Part shown: piece by piece, positions 17,254 to 25,056 of the stretch
How the letters are laid out: the number at the start of each line of letters is the position of its first letter
Position numbering within the stretch: the stretch's first letter is position 1
From: Shewanella waksmanii ATCC BAA-643
GTDB lineage: Bacteria > Pseudomonadota > Gammaproteobacteria > Enterobacterales > Shewanellaceae
Length of the DNA stretch: 43,695 nucleotides
Assembly: GCF_000518805.1 (NCBI RefSeq)
Contig: NZ_JAEH01000047.1
Span: forward strand, 1-43,695
Reading direction: 5' to 3'
Program-made: the position numbers and the translations under genes
Notes under the pieces: model-generated
The model's database searches: none
Told to the model about the DNA's origin: nothing
What the model saw: the letters and a program-made list of their open reading frames with translations, nothing else

Positions 17254-17670
17254 TTACACTGGCGCCAAATAGCACTCTTGCATCGACACATTGATGGCCT
17301 GCAGTACCGCGGTGCGATCAATGGTACCGACCACTTTGTTATTGTCTAAAACCGGATAGATCTTCGGTTTGTTTTGCAACATTTGTTCAGCCAGTTGCAA
17401 CACGTTGTCATCGGTCGTGACCGTTAATACCTCTGATTTCATGCAGTCGCTTACGTTAGCCACTAAGTCACAGTGATAACTACTTTTGAGCATAACGGCT
17501 AAACAATCTTGTTGGGATAAAAAGCCGACCAATTGGCCGCTATTGTCGATAACTGGCGCGCCGAGTTTCTTATTTTTTAGCAGATTATCTACCGCAGTAG
17601 CGAGACTCATGTTTGCCTCTAGCAACACCGGATGACGATCCATATGTTCAGCAACTTTAATAGAATCCAT
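17254..17670 (-). CDS. CBS-domain pair protein
   Basis: Small cytoplasmic protein made of two CBS motifs (about residues 1–65 and 72–130), a fold that usually binds adenosine nucleotides and works as an energy or ligand sensor. Recognisable stretches are MDRHPVLLEANMSLATAVDNLLKN, GAPVIDNSGQLVGFLSQQDCL, MKSEVLTVTTDDNV and YPVLDNNKVVGTIDRTAVLQAI. I chose ATG 17670 because GGGAGG lies six to seven bases upstream; the frame opens further at 17694. Length about 138. Without a fused enzyme or channel domain the target is unknown. Its promoter lies in the gap shared with the divergent hydrogenase operon. Confidence 0.85.
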   Translation of the reverse strand: MDSIKVAEHMDRHPVLLEANMSLATAVDNLLKNKKLGAPVIDNSGQLVGFLSQQDCLAVMLKSSYHCDLVANVSDCMKSEVLTVTTDDNVLQLAEQMLQNKPKIYPVLDNNKVVGTIDRTAVLQAINVSMQECYLAPV

Positions 17671-17823
17671 AGCAACACCTCCCAATGACCTCAAATAAAA
17701 GGCCTTTATTTATTTAACCGCTTCACTTTGAGTGTAAACCAAAATTTAACACTTGCTACAGAGTTTATCCGATTACCCTAATCGATGTTCGTTGTTTAGA
17801 CCAATTAAAGCCTGCCTTAAAAC

Positions 17824-17839
17824 TGTGATCTCAAGCAAC
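17824..17839 (+). promoter_or_regulatory. Weak CRP-like half site
   Basis: TGTGA at 17824–17828 is a perfect left half of the CRP consensus, but the right half (GCAAC) is poor. It lies 61 bases upstream of the better site at 17885. Confidence 0.25.
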
Positions 17840-17881
17840 TTTTACTCTACATTTGCGACATTTTGTCTCAACCGTTCAAAA

Positions 17882-17903
17882 AACTATGATCTAGCTCATG
17901 TTG
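17882..17903 (+). promoter_or_regulatory. Putative CRP site upstream of the hydrogenase operon
   Basis: The site TATGA-TCTAGC-TCATG with its flanks matches the 22-base CRP consensus at 16 positions. It shares the ten-base core TGATCTAGCT with the CRP-like site upstream of nap. Its centre is about 101 bases upstream of the start inferred from the FNR-like site. Confidence 0.5.
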
Positions 17904-17945
17904 ATAGTGGTTAGATTCCGCGCAACATCACAAGCATTGTAAAGC

Positions 17946-17987
17946 TTGATATACGTCAATAATTCGCCATAACTTGGAGCTTAAACT
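17946..17987 (+). promoter_or_regulatory. Putative FNR site and hydrogenase promoter
   Basis: TTGAT-ATAC-GTCAA (17946–17959) matches the FNR consensus at 9 of 10 positions. If it acts at -41.5, transcription starts near 17994, and TAAACT at 17982–17987 falls exactly where a -10 element should be. This is the layout of an FNR-activated class II promoter. The leader would be about 50 bases. Confidence 0.55.
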
Positions 17988-18043
17988 TTAAACCGTGGAG
18001 CAGTAAAACAAAATCCGATCATTACTATAACAAAGGTTTAACC

Positions 18044-19180
18044 ATGGACACACATGCAGCCCTATACCAACAGGGACAAGCACGCCTGGCGAAACTGCGT
18101 AGCTTGAAACCACGCCATGTCGATTCGCTGAAAGATAAAATGAAACAGCATGGCATTTCACGTCGTGACTTTATGAAATGGAGTGCTGCGGTCACAAGCA
18201 TGCTCGCACTCCCCCTCCCTTTTAGTACCTTAGTTGCCGAAGCTGCTGAACTAGCAGACCGCGTTCCGCTGATTTGGTTACACATGGCTGAATGTACCGG
18301 TTGTTCTGAGTCATTAGTGCGCGCTGATACGCCTAACCTCGATACTTTGATTTTTGATCACGTATCACTGGAATACCACGAAACGTTAATGGCCGCTTCA
18401 GGCTGGCAAGCTGAAGAAAATCTTGAGCATGCAATGGAAGCTTACAAAGGCAACTATCTACTAACAGTAGAAGGCGCCATTCCTACCGCCAACAATGGCG
18501 CTTTCCTGACCGTTGGCTGTAAAGGCCATACCGGCCTAGATATTGTGAAACATGCTGCCGATGGGGCTGCGGCCATCATCTCCGTGGGTACTTGCGCAGC
18601 ATTTGGGGGGGTACAAGCCGCGGCGCCCAACCCAACCGGTGCTAAAGGAGTTGCTGAGGTAGTCAACAAAACTGTCATCAACCTCGGTGGCTGCCCACCC
18701 AGCGAAAAGAATATCGTTGGTACACTGATGTACTTCATCATGTTTGGCAAACTCCCCGCTTTAGATATGTTTAATCGCCCTAAATGGGCCTACGGTGCCA
18801 GAGTGCATGACAATTGTGAACGTCGTGGCCGCTTTGATGCCGGTGAGTTTGTTGAAACCTTTGGCGACCACGGTGCTAAAGAGGGTTACTGCCTTTACAA
18901 GGTCGGTTGCAAAGGCCCTTACACCTATAACAACTGCCCTACCGAGCGCTTTAATCATCACACCAGTTGGCCAGTACTAGCCGGCCATGGATGTATGGGC
19001 TGCTCGGAGCCAAATTTCTGGGATGATATGGCTGACTTTGAAAAACCATTAGGACGACAACTGCTTCATGGACTTGATGCCACCGCAGACACTATAGGTG
19101 CTGTCATTTTAGGTGCCACCGCTATCGGTATTGGTGCCCATGCTGTTGCCAGCGTTTTTGCAAAATCAGAGGAGAGCTAA
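18044..19180 (+). CDS. hyaA: [NiFe] hydrogenase small subunit, periplasmic
   Basis: Electron-transfer subunit of the periplasmic uptake hydrogenase, carrying three Fe-S clusters that pass electrons from the NiFe site towards HyaC. A long N-terminus leads to a twin-arginine signal (SRRDFMK at 39–45), which exports the folded heterodimer. Proximal-cluster cysteines are C84 and C87 (ECTGCSES), C184 (VGTCAAFGG) and the GGCPPSEKN cysteine. Distal and medial ligands lie in VHDNCERRGRF, GYCLYKVGCKGP, YNNCPTERF and GHGCMGCSEP. A C-terminal hydrophobic helix (about 348–372) anchors it in the membrane. Positions where oxygen-tolerant enzymes have extra cysteines are Gly here (G86, G189), so this is a standard oxygen-sensitive type. 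Confidence 0.96.
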   Translation: MDTHAALYQQGQARLAKLRSLKPRHVDSLKDKMKQHGISRRDFMKWSAAVTSMLALPLPFSTLVAEAAELADRVPLIWLHMAECTGCSESLVRADTPNLDTLIFDHVSLEYHETLMAASGWQAEENLEHAMEAYKGNYLLTVEGAIPTANNGAFLTVGCKGHTGLDIVKHAADGAAAIISVGTCAAFGGVQAAAPNPTGAKGVAEVVNKTVINLGGCPPSEKNIVGTLMYFIMFGKLPALDMFNRPKWAYGARVHDNCERRGRFDAGEFVETFGDHGAKEGYCLYKVGCKGPYTYNNCPTERFNHHTSWPVLAGHGCMGCSEPNFWDDMADFEKPLGRQLLHGLDATADTIGAVILGATAIGIGAHAVASVFAKSEES

Positions 19181-19184
19181 GTCA

Positions 19185-20891
19185 ATGAGCAAACGAGTCG
19201 TAATCGATCCTATTACCCGAATTGAAGGCCATTTGCGCATTGAAGTGGAAGTGGATGACAACAATGTCATTCAAAAAGCTTGGTCTTCCTCTACATTATG
19301 GCGCGGTATTGAGGTCATTCTTAAAGGCCGTACCCCCATGGATGTGGGATTAATCGTGCAGCGTATTTGTGGGGTATGTACCTACTCCCATTACCGCTGC
19401 GGTACAGAAGCGGTGGAGAATGCACTCGGTATTGATATTCCACTGAATGCCAAATACCTCAGATCGTTAATGCAAACATCCCTGTATATGCACGACCACA
19501 TTGTGCACTTCTACCATCTACATGGCTTAGATTGGGTCGATGTAGTGTCCGCATTAAGTGCCGATCCAGCCAAGGCGGCGCAAGTTGCTATGCAGTACAG
19601 TGACAAACCCATCGCCGCTGGTGAAGGTGAGCTGCGTGCAGTGCAAGAGCGAGTTAAAGGCTTTGTGGAAACCGGTAAACTCGGCCCATTTGCCAATGCT
19701 TATTGGGGCAATGGCACTTATAAGTTCACCCCAGAGCAAAACCTGATTGCCCTGTCCCATTACCTAAAAGCCTTAGAAGTACAGCGCATAGCCGCAGAGA
19801 TGCTGGCGATATTTGGTGGTAAGTCACCGCACCCACAATCACTGGTTGTCGGCGGTGTCACCTCTGTACGCGATATGCTCAGCCCTGCAAGATTGCAAGA
19901 GTGGAAGCAAAAGCATGCCATTGTTACTGACTTTATACATCGCGCTTATAAAGCCGATATTGTCATGGCAGCAGAAGCCTTTGGCACTGAACCGAGCGTG
20001 TTAGGTGGTGTCAATGTAAGTAACTTCTTGGCCACTAACGACTTCATTCTTGCTGACGGTCAATACATGTTCGATCAAGGCGTCATCATGAACGGCGACT
20101 TAGCCGGTGTGAGCGACCTAAATCCTGAGTTCATTAAAGAAGATGTCAGCCATGCTTGGTACGACGCCGAAGGGCCACAGCATCCTTATGATGGTACCAC
20201 TGTGCCCAATTACACCGGCTTTGTGGAACGCGATACCGTATATGGCAAACTGCCCACCCTTGACGGTGATGGCAAGTACTCTTGGGTTAAATCACCGCGC
20301 TACAATGGTGAGCCTGTGGAAGTGGGTCCATTAGCGAGTTTGCTAGTGAGCTATGCCAGAGGCAACAAAGTGGTGGTCGACTCCGTTAATGAGCTGCTAT
20401 CTGTGACGGGTTTGCCGGTAGCCGCCCTGTTTACCACATTAGGCCGCACCGCGGCGCGGATGCTACAAACCGTCATTGTGGCCGAGGAAGGCTTAAAAAC
20501 CTTTGATGCGCTGCTCACCAATATTCAAGTTGATGACAGTACCTATGTCACCCCAGATTTGGACCCTAGCCGCGAATATGTCGGTCACGCCATGATTGAA
20601 GCACCGCGGGGTATGCTAAGCCACTGGATCCGTATCAAAAATGGCGTGGTAGAGAACTATCAAGCTGTGGTACCTACCACGTGGAATGCTGGCCCGGTTG
20701 ATGCCGCCGGCAAAGTGGGTCCCTATGAAGCGTCATTGGTCGGACTCAAACTTGAAGACCCAACCAAACCGCTCGAAGTCATTCGTATTATTCACTCATT
20801 TGACCCTTGTATGGCCTGTTCTGTACACGTGATGGATTATCAAGGTCAGTCACTGAGTGAGTTTCGAATTGACCCTAACGGCAATAGTTAA
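19185..20891 (+). CDS. hyaB: [NiFe] hydrogenase large subunit, catalytic
   Basis: Holds the NiFe(CN)2CO site that splits H2. Nickel ligands are the two CxxC pairs: C62/C65 in RICGVCTYSH and C542/C545 in DPCMACSVH. The precursor has 20 residues after H548, the tail that the HyaD protease removes after nickel insertion. I chose ATG 19185 (GAGGAG ten bases upstream; MSKRVVIDPITRIEGH is the family N-terminus); a frame open to 19113 overlaps hyaA and is not used. It has no signal of its own and is carried out with HyaA. Length 568 is normal. Four bases after hyaA. Confidence 0.97.
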   Translation: MSKRVVIDPITRIEGHLRIEVEVDDNNVIQKAWSSSTLWRGIEVILKGRTPMDVGLIVQRICGVCTYSHYRCGTEAVENALGIDIPLNAKYLRSLMQTSLYMHDHIVHFYHLHGLDWVDVVSALSADPAKAAQVAMQYSDKPIAAGEGELRAVQERVKGFVETGKLGPFANAYWGNGTYKFTPEQNLIALSHYLKALEVQRIAAEMLAIFGGKSPHPQSLVVGGVTSVRDMLSPARLQEWKQKHAIVTDFIHRAYKADIVMAAEAFGTEPSVLGGVNVSNFLATNDFILADGQYMFDQGVIMNGDLAGVSDLNPEFIKEDVSHAWYDAEGPQHPYDGTTVPNYTGFVERDTVYGKLPTLDGDGKYSWVKSPRYNGEPVEVGPLASLLVSYARGNKVVVDSVNELLSVTGLPVAALFTTLGRTAARMLQTVIVAEEGLKTFDALLTNIQVDDSTYVTPDLDPSREYVGHAMIEAPRGMLSHWIRIKNGVVENYQAVVPTTWNAGPVDAAGKVGPYEASLVGLKLEDPTKPLEVIRIIHSFDPCMACSVHVMDYQGQSLSEFRIDPNGNS

Positions 20892-20901
20892 GGAGTAACT
20901 C

Positions 20902-21573
20902 ATGGATACACAACATGTACCCTATGAGAGAGCCTTTATTTTTAGCGCGGCGATACGGATTTTCCACTGGCTGCGCGCTCTGGCCATATTGGTTCTCGTT
21001 GTAACAGGCTTCTACATTGCTTGGCCATTTTTGGTCGCGCCAAGCAGTTCAGATGTGCTGGTACAAGGATGGATCCGCTTTGCCCATTTAGTGTTTGGCT
21101 TTTTGCTTTGCGCTATTACCTTGGCTCGTGCCTATCTGTTCTTTTTCAGTAAAAGTGATATTGAACGTCGCTCATTTAAGGACGTCACCAACGTTAACAG
21201 TTGGATCACACAACTGAAGTCCTATTTATGGATGGGACATTTAGACAAAAAAGGCGTCTATGGTCCACTGCAGTTCGTGACCTACTTTGCGATTTCAGTC
21301 ATTGCCGCGCTGATCTGCATTACAGGATTGGTGCTTTATGCCAATGTATATCACCTCGGTCTTGGTGGCATGTTATGGGATAGCGCCGCCTGGCTTACTG
21401 CACAGATGGGTGGCTTAGCGCAAGTTAGGCTTTGGCACCATTACTTCACGTGGGTGTTCATCATCTTTGTTGTAGTGCATGTGTATATGGCAGTTTGGAC
21501 CGGTATTCGATTCAAACACAACTCGGTTGATTCGATTGTGTCTGGTTATGACTACCACCCGAAAAAGCACTGA
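20902..21573 (+). CDS. hyaC: Hydrogenase b-type cytochrome subunit
   Basis: Integral membrane diheme cytochrome b that takes electrons from HyaA and reduces quinone. Four membrane helices are visible, at about residues 22–45, 58–80, 128–150 and 178–200. Heme-ligand histidines are expected in RIFHWLRAL, RFAHLVFGF, VRLWHHYFTW and VVHVYMAVW. Length 223 is normal. It lies ten bases after hyaB with GGAG at its start and ends in YDYHPKKH. Confidence 0.95.
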   Translation: MDTQHVPYERAFIFSAAIRIFHWLRALAILVLVVTGFYIAWPFLVAPSSSDVLVQGWIRFAHLVFGFLLCAITLARAYLFFFSKSDIERRSFKDVTNVNSWITQLKSYLWMGHLDKKGVYGPLQFVTYFAISVIAALICITGLVLYANVYHLGLGGMLWDSAAWLTAQMGGLAQVRLWHHYFTWVFIIFVVVHVYMAVWTGIRFKHNSVDSIVSGYDYHPKKH

Positions 21574-21585
21574 TTTAAGGTCAAC

Positions 21586-22143
21586 ATGAAAATACTGTTA
21601 CTTGGTATTGGTAATGTCTTGTACGCCGATGAAGGTATCGGCGTACATTTTGTTAATTACCTCAATGAAAATTATCGTTTTCGTCATCCAGAGCACCAAC
21701 TCACCATGATGGATGGCGGTACCCTTGCCCAAGGGTTAATTCCCATGATCTGCCAGTATGATTATCTGATTGTCGTCGACACGGTCAATGCTCACGGTGT
21801 TGAACCTGGTGAAGTCTATTTTTTTGACTTCGACAAAGCCCCTAGCGAGATAGACTGGCAAGGCAGCGCCCATGAAGTCGAAATGCTGCAAACACTCATG
21901 ATGATGGAACTGGTGGGCGATCGCCCCAAAACCTATGTACTAGGCTGTACACCCACAGTATTAGAGCCAATGACTTTGGGCTTAACAGAGCGGGTAGCAA
22001 ATGCCGTCCCGCTCATGGAGCAAACACTACTCAATCACCTAACCGCATTGGGCTTTGACAATGAGCGCGTGAATCAAGTCAGTATCGATTCACTGATCCC
22101 CAGTTCCTATAAACGCGGAGTTACCGCTGATGAACATCGTTAA
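21586..22143 (+). CDS. hyaD: Hydrogenase maturation endopeptidase
   Basis: Cleaves the C-terminal tail of HyaB once nickel is in place. Family motifs are GIGNVLYADEGIGVHF, VVDTVNAHG and SAHEVEMLQTL; the nickel-sensing residues correspond to E16, D65 and H96. Length 185 is in the usual range. It is 12 bases after hyaC, and its last 14 bases overlap the HypF-like gene, so that gene is probably translated with it. Confidence 0.95.
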   Translation: MKILLLGIGNVLYADEGIGVHFVNYLNENYRFRHPEHQLTMMDGGTLAQGLIPMICQYDYLIVVDTVNAHGVEPGEVYFFDFDKAPSEIDWQGSAHEVEMLQTLMMMELVGDRPKTYVLGCTPTVLEPMTLGLTERVANAVPLMEQTLLNHLTALGFDNERVNQVSIDSLIPSSYKRGVTADEHR

Positions 22144-23866
22144 ATTCGAATTTGTCTGCTCGCGGCCAGTGCCGCTATACGCCTATTTGTGTAACCAGTA
22201 TTTAGATTATCCGCAGCTCGATATCACCATCAATGTGGATTGCAATCGTTATGTTATTGAAGCCAGTGGCGAGCAGCAGTGCCTTGAACAGCTTGCTGAT
22301 GACATTGCGACACATTTCCTTATGTCGGTCTGGTTACAGGACTCTAGCATTGCGCTAATTGAGCAACGTGAAGGAAGCCAGACTGCAATACCTTCCCCAG
22401 CAGCTGAAATGCCATTTTGTGAGCATTGTATGCCGAGGTTTGGCGACAACCAACATGCCGAGTTTGGCCAAATAGGTCTTGTTTGCACACACTGCCATGG
22501 TGAGCAGCAGCTAGCAGATCACCTACTGGCAATGACGACGGATGATTTAGCCGCGATAAGTAAACAACTGATCACCAACGGGCAAATCGCATTAACTGAG
22601 CAGCTTAGTCTGTCGATGCGCCCTATTCACAGCGATAACCGCCCTGCACTGCTGGTTTGCAACCCCAACACCATTAACGCGCAGTTTCATTTAAGTGAAC
22701 GCCAAGTGTTGGCTTTGTCGAGCATAGAAAAACCCTATATTACGGCGCGCCCAATCGATGCACACCCCCAGCTTAAACAGCCGCTTTATGATCTGTGTTT
22801 TGCCAGCGATCGTCTGTTAGTGATCATTACCGAAATGCTAAGACAGCAAGGTCTAGATTGGGTATTTATTGATGACAAGCAGCGGCCCGAGGCCATGGCT
22901 TTTATCGATAACCATTGGGTAGAAGTTAATCAAAACGCCAGCCACAGTACTGAAGTTTGCAGTAAACTCAAACCTTTACATGACCAAGCCTGTATTGCAC
23001 TGCCTGCTGGCAAAAATTACCTCGCCAAACATCAACACGATTGTTATCAAGTGGCCCGAGCAACGACCATAGCTTCATTAAAGCTCAATGATGAGGAGAT
23101 GGCACGCTGTGCGTTTAATAGTGTGCTACTGGAACATCAGATTGATAAAAATGCCGCCCAAGTATTTTTTAGTCGCGATTACGGCGGACAGATCCACACC
23201 TTAGACAGTAAAAAGCAGTCACAATTGTTTTTTGCGCTGCCGGAGCTGCCCCTGTCAGGCTATGAGATTTACCATCAGTTAGAGCAAAGCCCTCAACAAA
23301 CGGTATTGCACAAGTTTAAGCAACAATTCCCCCATGACTACTTGCGTTTACTCGACCTAAAACTAACCGCTAAGCGCAATAGTTTTAGCAGCTTACTGGC
23401 CGTATCAGCGGTTATTTTGGGCCTAGAGACCGACACACTCGACAGTACAACCTTAAGTGACGCATTGATTGCAGCCGCCTTAAGTCATCGCGGTCCCAAT
23501 GCTCCTCGGGTAGATTTTTCGCTCACCCGAGGCGAAGCGCACCGCAGTCTAAACTGGTGTCGTATGCTAGGCAGTTTGATCAGTTTTCGGTTGGCCGATG
23601 ACACCCCAAATAGCCAACAAAAATTGGCCTTTGGTATCCATGACTCTTTTGCCGACTATTTAGCGAACTGGATTGAGCACTTAGATCAAAATGTGGGTGT
23701 CAAACACGTAGCCATTACTGGTAACGATTGGCAAAACAGCATGCTAGCCCAGCGAGTGCAATTGAGAGTAGGTAAAAATTTCAAGCTAATCACGAACCAG
23801 ATGTTAGAGCTTGAAGGCAATAACTATGCTGTTGGCGCACTAAGGCTTAATAAAAGACGCCTATAA
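22130..23866 (+). CDS. Degenerate HypF-like protein in the hydrogenase operon
   Basis: HypF normally makes the thiocarboxamide on HypE, the source of the cyanide ligands of the NiFe site. This 578-residue protein resembles HypF along its length but is about 170–200 residues short. The N-terminal 85 residues look like a decayed acylphosphatase domain, without the VQGVGFRP signature. One zinc finger is exact (C97-x2-C-x18-C-x2-C122), but the second is missing. A YrdC-like part follows (LSERQVLALSSIEKPY). The C-terminal third matches the end of the Kae1-like domain (SGG.FQN replaced by TGNDWQN), yet I find no HHHAH metal motif and no FDGTGYG. It is probably a HypF-derived non-enzymatic accessory factor or altered enzyme; the true HypF would be elsewhere. 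Confidence 0.7.
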   Translation: MNIVKFEFVCSRPVPLYAYLCNQYLDYPQLDITINVDCNRYVIEASGEQQCLEQLADDIATHFLMSVWLQDSSIALIEQREGSQTAIPSPAAEMPFCEHCMPRFGDNQHAEFGQIGLVCTHCHGEQQLADHLLAMTTDDLAAISKQLITNGQIALTEQLSLSMRPIHSDNRPALLVCNPNTINAQFHLSERQVLALSSIEKPYITARPIDAHPQLKQPLYDLCFASDRLLVIITEMLRQQGLDWVFIDDKQRPEAMAFIDNHWVEVNQNASHSTEVCSKLKPLHDQACIALPAGKNYLAKHQHDCYQVARATTIASLKLNDEEMARCAFNSVLLEHQIDKNAAQVFFSRDYGGQIHTLDSKKQSQLFFALPELPLSGYEIYHQLEQSPQQTVLHKFKQQFPHDYLRLLDLKLTAKRNSFSSLLAVSAVILGLETDTLDSTTLSDALIAAALSHRGPNAPRVDFSLTRGEAHRSLNWCRMLGSLISFRLADDTPNSQQKLAFGIHDSFADYLANWIEHLDQNVGVKHVAITGNDWQNSMLAQRVQLRVGKNFKLITNQMLELEGNNYAVGALRLNKRRL

Positions 23867-23901
23867 CCATATTGATTTATCCAATATCAATTGACCTAAA
23901 A

Positions 23902-23940
23902 ATGACCCGCATCAAAGCGGCACCTGTGCCGCTAGGTCAT
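23902..23940 (+). other. Strong hairpin in the hypF-like/hypB gap
   Basis: AGCGGCAC (23916–23923), CT, GTGCCGCT (23926–23933) form an 8-bp stem, and ATGACC (23902–23907) can pair with GGTCAT (23935–23940) outside it. No T-run follows, so it is not a classical terminator. It sits 35 bases before hypB in an otherwise tightly packed operon, and could be a processing or stabilising element or lower expression of one side. Function is inferred. Confidence 0.5.
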
Positions 23941-23974
23941 AGTAAGTTAACTGATAGGGAAACGGAGTTTGACT

Positions 23975-24799
23975 ATGTGTAAAGATTGCGGCTGCTCAAT
24001 TACCCGGCCTCACAGCCATGGGCACCATCATAACGCCGGCCACAGCCATGAGCATCATCATCACGACGGCCACAGCCATGAGCACCATCATCACGACGGG
24101 CATAGCCATGAACACAATGATGCCAACCTACACGCTAACCCCCAACTGAATGATAAAAAAACCTTGTCCGTCATTCATAAGATTCTTGATAAAAACGATC
24201 ATGAAGCGGCGCACAACCGCCAGCATTTCGAAAGCCAACAGGTAACAGCCTTCAATCTTATGAGTAGCCCTGGTAGCGGTAAAACCACGCTGCTAGAGCA
24301 CTTACAAGAATATACCCCGTTAAAATATGCCGTAATTGAGGGTGACTTAGAAACCTCAAGAGACGCCGACAGACTGGTTGCGAAAGGCATCGATGCCTAT
24401 CAAATTCAAACCGGTTCGGCCTGCCATCTTGATGCTTTTATGGTTCATAGTGCACTGCATCATGTGGATTTAGCCCCGCTTGACATCTGTTTTGTGGAAA
24501 ATGTCGGCAATTTAGTCTGCCCAGCTTCATACGATGTGGGTACCCACTTTAACGTGGTGCTGGTTTCGGTTCCCGAAGGTGACGACAAAATTGAAAAGTA
24601 CCCGGTGATGTTTCGTAAAGCCGATGTGGTACTAATCACTAAAGCCGATCTACTGCCTCACTTCGATTTTAGTATTGAAGCGGCCACAGAGCAGGTCAAG
24701 AAACTTAACCCGAAAGCGCAAGTTATCACCTTATCTGTCAAAGACAGTCACAGCATGCGCCGGTTTGCCGAGTGGTTATCTGAGCATTGTAGGAGCTAG
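23975..24799 (+). CDS. hypB: Hydrogenase nickel-insertion GTPase HypB, with His-rich tract
   Basis: GTPase that delivers nickel to the large subunit with HypA. The N-terminus MCKDCGC matches the high-affinity nickel site of E. coli HypB. A tract with 20 His lies at about residues 13–47, as in nickel-storing HypB (nickelin) of rhizobia. The GTPase part has P-loop SSPGSGKTTLLEH (about 97–109), GDLETSRDADR, ENVGNLVCPASYD and TKADLLP. I chose ATG 23975 (GGAG seven bases upstream), not the TTG at 23969, because CxxCGC then starts at the second residue. About 274 residues. Next is hypC, two bases on. Confidence 0.97.
   Translation: MCKDCGCSITRPHSHGHHHNAGHSHEHHHHDGHSHEHHHHDGHSHEHNDANLHANPQLNDKKTLSVIHKILDKNDHEAAHNRQHFESQQVTAFNLMSSPGSGKTTLLEHLQEYTPLKYAVIEGDLETSRDADRLVAKGIDAYQIQTGSACHLDAFMVHSALHHVDLAPLDICFVENVGNLVCPASYDVGTHFNVVLVSVPEGDDKIEKYPVMFRKADVVLITKADLLPHFDFSIEAATEQVKKLNPKAQVITLSVKDSHSMRRFAEWLSEHCRS
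24008..24124 (+). repeat. Tandem 30-bp repeat coding the HypB His tract
   Basis: Nearly four copies of a 30-base unit starting near 24008, 24038, 24068 and 24098 encode GHSHEHHHHD-type decapeptides. Copies two and three differ at one base (CAT/CAC), and the outer copies are more diverged, which suggests recent expansion in the middle. It is coding DNA, so this is not a CRISPR. Confidence 0.9.
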
Positions 24800-24801
24800 C
24801 T

Positions 24802-25056
24802 ATGTGCCTTTCAATTCCATCTCAAGTAGTTGAATTGCATACTAATGAACAAGCAGTCACAGTAGAGACTATGGGCGTAAAACGCAAAGTCAGTAGTCAT
24901 TTGATGGCTGAGCCACTGGCCATTGGCGACTATGTTCTGATCCATATTGGTTTTGTGATGAATAAAATTGATCCAAAAGATGCCGAGCAAAGTTTAGCCT
25001 TGTACCGGGAAATCGTCACTAAGTTAAATCAAGCGGAGCAACCACTGCATGATTGA
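24802..25056 (+). CDS. hypC: Hydrogenase maturation chaperone HypC
   Basis: Small cytoplasmic chaperone that works with HypD to build the Fe(CN)2CO unit and carries it to the large subunit. Starts with the diagnostic MCLSIPSQVVEL; the N-terminal Cys2 is the functional residue. VLIHIGFVMNKID is the other conserved strand. It has 84 residues, a normal length. It follows hypB by two bases and overlaps hypD by eight. Confidence 0.95.
   Translation: MCLSIPSQVVELHTNEQAVTVETMGVKRKVSSHLMAEPLAIGDYVLIHIGFVMNKIDPKDAEQSLALYREIVTKLNQAEQPLHD

Larger units (their letters stand above)
17671..18043. other. Divergent promoter region of 373 bp, CBS gene / hydrogenase operon
   Basis: No coding frame. It contains one good and one weaker CRP-like site, an FNR-like site and a plausible hydrogenase promoter, listed below. 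A palindromic AT-rich stretch centred on AGGCCT (about 17692–17710) lies next to the CBS gene start and may hold its promoter or operator. Confidence 0.6.

Noticed and set aside
19113..19184. N-terminal extension of the hydrogenase large subunit
   Set aside because: It overlaps the hyaA coding end and lacks a ribosome site, and family members start at MSKRVVIDPITRIEGH.
24008..24124. Regular 30-bp repeats as a CRISPR array
   Set aside because: There are no spacers; the repeats are contiguous and in frame within hypB, coding the His tract.
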